This document shows positions 58,002 through 64,000 of a stretch of DNA of 64,000 bases, in pieces (position 1 is the stretch's first letter; the number at the start of each line of letters is the position of its first letter). Both the position numbers and the translations under genes were made by a program. The notes below the pieces were generated by a model that worked only from the letters and a program-made list of their open reading frames with translations, did not search any database and was not told the origin of the DNA. This DNA comes from Linyphia triangularis (taxonomy: Eukaryota; Arthropoda; Arachnida; Araneae; Linyphiidae), in NCBI GenBank assembly GCA_963978545.1, contig OZ021724.1, positions 104,016,023 to 104,080,022 on the forward strand. Reading direction: 5' to 3'.

Positions 58002-60284
58002 GATATAAGTAACATATTTATATTTTTGATTGAGCCACTGGATCTCTGTATTTTCTGATGCGATGTCCGCTGTGAAAGCAAATGAAACCAATTTGGTTAC
58101 CCCCATGTAATGCTTGTTGGGCTTCATTACCAAACAGTTGCTAACTAGTATTGATGAGAGTTGCTAATATCGTGATTACTAAGCCTTCTTAATGGTGATT
58201 ATTAAGCCTTCTTTGGCCTCGAGTCCACGCATGCGCTATACATAAGTCCTGAGCAAATGACAGAACATTATATCGTATCTAGAGATGAAGCAGTTGAATA
58301 AGATAGTAATTTCGTAAATATCTGATTCAACTACTTTGAAGATGGAAAATTTGCGAACCTTATTACCCCATCTCTCCAACGTAACATGTGTGTAAATCTT
58401 ATTTTTGCATATATTAATCATTTGTAATCTACATAATCATTTTGATACGTCCCGTATATAGCAATTAATTTGTTTTAGTCCGAATATCAAACACAATTCC
58501 TAAGAAAATAATTCTTACGTGATCACTAATAATAAGTAAAATACTTTTCCTGATACTGAAAAAATGCTTTTTACCGCATGTTATAATTTTAGTAATTTCC
58601 CGTTGTAAAAGTACATTATATTATATGAAAGTGATATACGAACTACACGCAATGTGAAAAGGCAATTTAACACATTTTGCGATAAGAATAATAAAATGTA
58701 AATAATACAACTTGTATTTTAGTGGATTTGATAAATAAAATTAACCACGCATTAGCTACAATGTAACATGAAATGGCTAAAACGAATTTAATTATTTTCA
58801 AGCTATTATTAATCATATGCGAGTATGCAAGTTTTTCTAAATAAAGATAAAACTACACGATCTAGTCAAAGCACCACAGTGGATATAACATACTTGTTAT
58901 CTGAACATACACGAAGTAAAGTATTAAATATTGAATTGGAGGCCTCGACTAGCTTCTCATCAGAGGGTTCAACCAGCCGGAAACCCCCAGGAGGTGTTTT
59001 TGAAAGAGTATGGCCAAAAAGCCACAAAATGTAACTCTAGAAACCCAACGTCTCCACACCAGAATGACGAGAAATCAAAGAAATACCGTAAAAGAAGTAT
59101 ATAATGCAATAAAATACAAAATAATCTCGAGAACTTACCCCTTTGAATAATACCCGAAAATACAGTAGTTAATCTTTTACAGTTTGAAACAACACCTCCG
59201 AAAACAGTTCCGCAGAAAAAGCAATCCCACGGAAAAATAATCACGTACTCCAAAAATTACAATTTAAAGGCGCCATCTATTTACCAAAAGTAAAAATTGA
59301 AGTTTCGAAAGAATAAAAAAATAGAAAATTAAAAAAAAGAAATAAAATTCTTCATGTACTGGGGCTACTCTGTAAAACTTTAATATCGCCCTAATCAGTA
59401 CAAAATCATGAAATAATAAATCCACAAAAGTAATTAGGACAATTATTTTTAATTAAACTACAATTGGAAATGTGGCAAACTTTATTAAAATCCTCATCAT
59501 TATTACAATTATCCTTGATCTTATTAAACTGAGAATAAAAAATATTGTTTAAAATATTGCCGTTCAGATTTCTATTGAAGTTGGAAAGACATAAAGCATC
59601 AAATCCAAAATCCAGCCTTTTATCATAAACACCGATTCTAGTATTGCCTTCTAATAAAAAAATATCCAAATCTTATTATCTGGGGGAATATTTACAGTTT
59701 TTACTGTTGAATTCCCAGTAAAATATTTCAATCTCCATTATCGCGTTTTATCATAAAAAACGCAATCGTTATTTTAAGCAAAACATAAGATCAACTCACC
59801 TTCAGCATGCTGTATCAAATATTAATTTTTTCATCTCTTGCTTAATTTAAGGCCACAATCATCTTCCTAGCACTTTGTAAATTGTTTCATTCTCAGCACA
59901 CCACATTGGAAAAATATGTTAGCAGCAAAGTAAACACAGCTAAGTCCAAAACGTTTATAAAAAGATTGCATGTACGGTCTCTACCTTAAGCTGTTGAAAA
60001 ATGACACACAAAATAGAACCACTGTCTAGAAAACTTTCAATGATATCTTTAATGGATGAATTCTTAGATTACTTTAGCTTAGGGAATTTAATAGAAAGAA
60101 AATATCCACTAAGACTTTTTTTTTTCTAAATTTCAAACCAAAGAAATGATTAAAATAAAAAATACTAAATGAAGAAGTCGAATGCTTAATCTCAACCATC
60201 ATACCGAACCAAACGAAAATGATAAATTTGAAGAATGATTTTATTAAAGAAACATTGCTGGCGATATAATGATGTATAATAATT
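58002..60284. other. No gene recognised
   Basis: AT-rich with a mildly GC-richer patch at 58930-59040 inside a 69-codon frame (58825-59034, ending GGVFERVWPKSHKM) that I do not recognise. No RNA gene or mobile element end supported. Confidence 0.4.
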
Positions 60285-60766
60285 ATACTAAACTTCAACT
60301 TAACTTGACATCACTAGACGGTAGATCATCACAGTGCTCATAGGTATTTAATCCATTTTGGCGACGTGAAAGCATAATTCTCGCCAAACCACAACCCTGT
60401 ATACTAAACTCCAACTTAACTTGACATCACTAGACGATAGATCTTCACCATGCTCATAGGCAATTAATCCATTTTAGGGGAGTGAAGGCATAATTCTCGC
60501 CAAATCTTATAGCCTTTTGTTCTCTACAGGGTTGTGGTTTGGCGAACATTATGCTTTCACGTCGCCAAAATGGATTAAATGCCTATGAGCACTGTGACGA
60601 TCTACCGTCTAGTGATGTCAACTTAAGTTGAAGTTTAGTATAAAAAACAAAAGGCTATAAGGTTTGGCGAGAATTATGACTGCACTCGGCTAAAATGGAT
60701 TAATTGCCTATGAGCACGGTGAAGATCTATCGTCTAATGGTGTCAAGTTAAGTTGGAGTTTAGTAT
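60285..60766. repeat. Interleaved inverted repeats A-B-A'-B' (about 480 bp)
   Basis: A (60285-60400) and B (60401-60520) are tandem paralogues, both starting ATACTAAACT and holding CAACTTAACTTGACATCAC, then TCTCGCCAAA. A' (60526-60641) is the inverted copy of A (ACAGGGTTGTGGTTTGGCGA, GTGACGATCTACCGTC), and B' (about 60646-60766) is the inverted copy of B (AAAGGCTATAAGGTTTGGCG, GTGAAGATCTATCGTC). The order is not nested, so A pairs with A' and B with B' across each other. No target duplication seen. Confidence 0.88.
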
Positions 60767-62691
60767 AGTTGCATAGAAAATCTATTAATGTTTTATTGCA
60801 TTTACAACTAACACTAGCCGTGCATTTTTTGTAGTACATTTTAGTGATAAATTGAGATTAATTTTTTCAACTAATTTATTTATAAAAAAATTATGGATGT
60901 TCTTAAAGTGGTTGTCAAAGACAACTTTTTCACAATTATGTTAATATTTCTATGTGTTTCATATTTACTTTTTTAAAACATAAGTTATAAAATTTATGAA
61001 TATAAAATTTATAAAATAAATTTATATCACATATATTTCGTTAAAAAAATATAAAATTAAACTTTTTTTTAGTTTGTTCATAAACATGAATGCTTTTGTT
61101 GCATAATTATTATAATTTACATAATTAATTGCTTCCATTTCAAATTGTTAAAGTTTTATTAAAGAGTAAATAAACATATATTATTACAATTCCAAATTTT
61201 CTTCCAGTACCACAAGGTAATACATAAAGCTTACAGACTTTAATATCGGATACAAAAAGTGTTAACAAAATAGGAAAATTATTAATATTTGAAAATTAAC
61301 AATTTTCACTTAAGGTATAGATGATTAAAAATAAAGAAAAGTCACAATTTAAGAATTTTGTAATATTGTCTTTATCAATTGCAATCTCATGATTATATGG
61401 TATTAGAAATTGATTATGAATTAATTAAATTAACAAGAAAGATTTTACCATTTCAAACCCTATATTTGCTGAAAGAATATTTCGAATATGTCGGTTCAAT
61501 TTTATTTTGCCTTAAACCTGCTTTTTTGTAAACATTATCAGAAAATGATTGTGATCAGTCTTTTTAGAGCAAATTCTTAACAGTAGGGGAGTACCTAGGA
61601 CCACCCCACTTTTATTGAATAATGTTAAGTTATAAGTTTTTTACTCACTTGGGTAAGTGCAACACCCAATTGTTCAACGAGGTATTGTACCTAGGGCCCC
61701 CCATTTGTGAAATTTCTTTAAAAACCTTCTATTTGACAGAATCTAATATTTTAAGTGTTGATATTAATCCCAAAGGGAGCAATTACTATAACTATGCATG
61801 CATATCAGTTTCACATTTTTAAACGGCTCAGTGGTGCATTAAAAAAAGGCGTCCCTAGGTACATAGGTCTCCCTTGCATCTGAAGTTAAAAAATTACATA
61901 TACCAGTTGTGGAAGTTGGATCTTTTATGCATATCAGGAGTATCGATAGTGATTGGATTATAAAATGGAAATACCTTTTTTTCTTTACCTTCGGTTGGAT
62001 AATGAAAAAATTGAGGTGAAATGGTATATTTGACCACTGTCTGATACACATGAGAAAGAAAGCATACTTTAAGATTACATATTATAAAACACAAGAATAA
62101 ATCATAAAGTGCAGTATTTTTATCCGTTGAATGTGGGGAATTACATTACACGTAACTTTTGCGTGACCAAATTTTCTTAAAAGTGTTTGGAAGGAATCAA
62201 ATACTTGTTGGAAGACGTTTTTACTTGATTGAAATGAAGGAGAAGGCGTGAAAAAAGTACGAAAGCAGAACGAGTATGCCACGCAAAAATGGAATCTCAA
62301 TGTTTTCAAAACGAAATGATTTTATGTTTGTATGCTTAGGAAGAGAGAATAAAACATATTTTAGCAGTGTTGGAACTTGAAATAAAGTTATGTTATGTTT
62401 TTCCATTTTCACATTGTAAAAATGTAGTGGGCATGCCTTTTAAAATGTATTTTATTGTAATATCAGTTTCTGTAAAAGCTGTTACTGGGTGAGAGAAAAA
62501 TTAGAAAAGAAAGAAATCAGCACTTATATTTCTGTTTCGGATATATGTTATATAATAATGCCTCATAAATATTATTAACAAATGTAGTACTTGTGTACTA
62601 TATATAGTATATTGTGTACTAATATATAGGGTGTAGACTGTGCGCTTGTACTATGCGTATCATACACAGAGTGTAACATACAGGATGTACA
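60767..62691. other. AT-rich DNA; possible MITE at 61585-61880
   Basis: GGGGAGTACCTAGGACCACC (61588), TTGTACCTAGGGCCCCCC (61688) and an inverted GCGTCCCTAGGTACATAG (61851) share a TACCTAGG core and may mark a small inverted-repeat element. The rest has no supported feature. Confidence 0.35.
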
Positions 62692-63146
62692 GTGAAGTAC
62701 TTCCTGATTTTAAAATTAAATAACTCAGAAACAAACATCGGTAGAAGAATGAAACAAAAAGTAGAGTTATTTTGAAATCATTAAAAATCTTATACTAAAT
62801 TTTCATAATTAGTTACAAATTTTGCCAACAGGTGGCGTTGTACACTGTAGTTCCTGTGAAAATAGTGCTTTGAAGCTCAGAGCAATCAGTCTTCGGACAG
62901 TTCCACTGTTTAAAAGCGAAATAAAGTTCGAGTGATTGAGACGACTGATTGCAGAGAACACATTTATATCATATTTTTTTTTATAATTTTGCAACCACAG
63001 CGCCATCTGTTGGCAATATTTATAACTAATGTTGAAACTTCTGTTTCAGATTTCTACAACTTTCAAAATACCCATACTTTTTATTTCATTCTCACATCGA
63101 TCTTTGTTTTTGAATGATTTAATTTTAAAATCAGGGAGTCCTTCGC
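62692..63146. mobile_element. Foldback element (455 bp)
   Basis: Left GTGAAGTACTTCCTGATTTT and right, complement GCGAAGGACTCCCTGATTTT, start inverted arms that continue through AAAATTAAAT, GAATGAAAxAAAAAGTA and an inner pair GCCAACAGGTGGCGTTGT against ACAGCGCCATCTGTTGGC. No gene. Target duplication not resolved. Confidence 0.75.
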
Positions 63147-63640
63147 TTGACACCAGGTATCTATATCACACATGCGCAGAGGACAGCAACTGCTTATCTA
63201 ACAGTCGCCTGCAGTTAATTTGAGATGGCCCGGTGCTATTTATCCCTCAATAGTTCACTGTCGGTCAGCCATCGTTACTTCGCTGATGGCTTCCAATAAA
63301 TTAGTAGCACTGGAGCAAGTCAACTGGAGCAATCCAACAGCGTGTCATTAATCGGTCATCATTACTGTATTTACTAGAAAGAAAAATTCTATTTCTACTC
63401 CTAAAACTAAACATTACCCTCAACTATGAGCTATAGAATGAACTGGTTTTAATGCACTTTAAGTTTAACAAAAATATGTTTATTTTTTCAAGAACTTTGA
63501 TTAAATAGAATGCCTTGTTCATATTTTAAAAGCCGCCTTCATATTTCAAAATTTCATTAGATATAAAAATGTTTTCGCAGTATAAGTAGGCCTGTTATTT
63601 GTTTAAATAAGAAAACCACTACATTATATTTTCACCAAAA
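63147..63640. other. No feature recognised
   Basis: Slightly less AT-rich near 63150-63330 (ACACATGCGCAGAGGAC), with no supported exon or RNA gene. Confidence 0.45.
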
Positions 63641-64000
63641 ACAAATTGGTTTCTGATTTATTGATTGCCTGGGTGTCTTCAAAATCGAGACAAAATATTT
63701 CTATCATAATCATCATTTCTAACATTTTAAATTGACTTATAAGTTTTCTCTTGTTTCAGGTTTGACAACCTCTCTGGTATGAAAAACTATGCTAACTTTA
63801 TAAAGACACTATCTTCAAAAACAAATTTATTTATGATATATTGATACTCTTGTCTGTGTGTCTTCAATATTGGGACAGCATATTTTTAATTATAATTATC
63901 ATTTCTTAAATTTTATAGCTTCCATATTGAGTTATAAGTTTCCTTCTGTTTCAGTTTTAAATAACTCTCATATCTTTAAAATAACTTTTTAGATTTCATT
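63640..64000. repeat. 186-bp tandem duplication at the right edge
   Basis: GTGTCTTCAA with flanks is found at 63674 and 63859, 186 bp apart. Both copies continue through ATCATTTCT, TTATAAGTTT and TTTCAG (63755-63760 and 63949-63954) to AACTCTC-like words. The array may continue beyond the window. Confidence 0.75.

Noticed and set aside
58825..59034. 69-codon ORF ending GGVFERVWPKSHKM as a gene
   Set aside because: A slight rise in GC and a non-repetitive frame are the only support; no family, splice sites or repeat copy was recognised.
61585..61880. Defined MITE with TACCTAGG ends
   Set aside because: The inverted match is short and the middle copy confuses the borders; kept only as a possibility inside the region note.

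Overview
This is an AT-rich animal genome window with no confidently intact host gene. It is almost wholly made of transposable elements, foldback (long inverted repeat) elements and tandem repeats. An arthropod, most likely a spider or another arachnid, fits best. The main hint is a non-LTR retrotransposon fragment (about 35.7-36.3 kb) whose RNase H and C-terminal protein region I recall from orb-weaver genomes. tRNA-derived SINEs, piggyBac-like, hAT-like and pogo/Tigger-like termini and very long microsatellites also fit a large arthropod genome. The host assignment is inference from memory; no search was run.

Layout. 0-11 kb: AT-rich DNA with a foldback element (1.69-2.38 kb), a 64-bp satellite (3.93-4.45 kb), a small MITE (5.8 kb) and a foldback element split by a probable solo LTR (8.1-9.2 kb). 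11.6-15.6 kb: a 4-kb minisatellite with a homogenised 114-bp core. 17.5-20.6 kb: a 15-bp minisatellite split by a 2.17-kb pogo-like element (TA target duplication), which itself carries a SINE. 22.0-22.9 kb: a 57-bp satellite. 24.1 kb: a SINE with a perfect 14-bp target duplication. 27.0-29.5 kb: a second pogo-like element swollen by a (TA)n and a 700-bp (AAAT)n tract. 30.0-33.1 kb: a 56-bp minisatellite split by a 2.63-kb hAT-like element holding a broken transposon gene. 33.8-36.3 kb: two LINE 3' remnants and a 32-bp array apparently grown from one of them.

37-64 kb: a 250-bp (AAT)n tract; a 2.7-kb cluster with three arms of one long repeat; two more copies of the 8-kb foldback family; a piggyBac-like MITE; a nested composite (44.3-48.6 kb) holding a 695-bp terminal-inverted-repeat element with a 98-codon ORF; duplicated SINE pieces; a 730-bp hairpin element (48.9 kb); a 159-bp Tigger-like MITE (50.9 kb); 240-bp and 285-bp tandem repeats, the second split by a hAT-like MITE rich in TATCGATA; two GC-rich islands (52.6-53.2 and 56.0-56.5 kb) with promoter-like motifs; an interleaved inverted repeat A-B-A'-B' (60.3 kb); a further foldback element (62.7 kb); and a 186-bp duplication at the right edge.

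The genes do not form a pathway. The biology visible here is transposon and satellite evolution: three separate minisatellites are each interrupted by a DNA transposon with a clean target duplication, several elements are nested in one another, and at least eight long inverted repeats could form hairpin RNA if transcribed.
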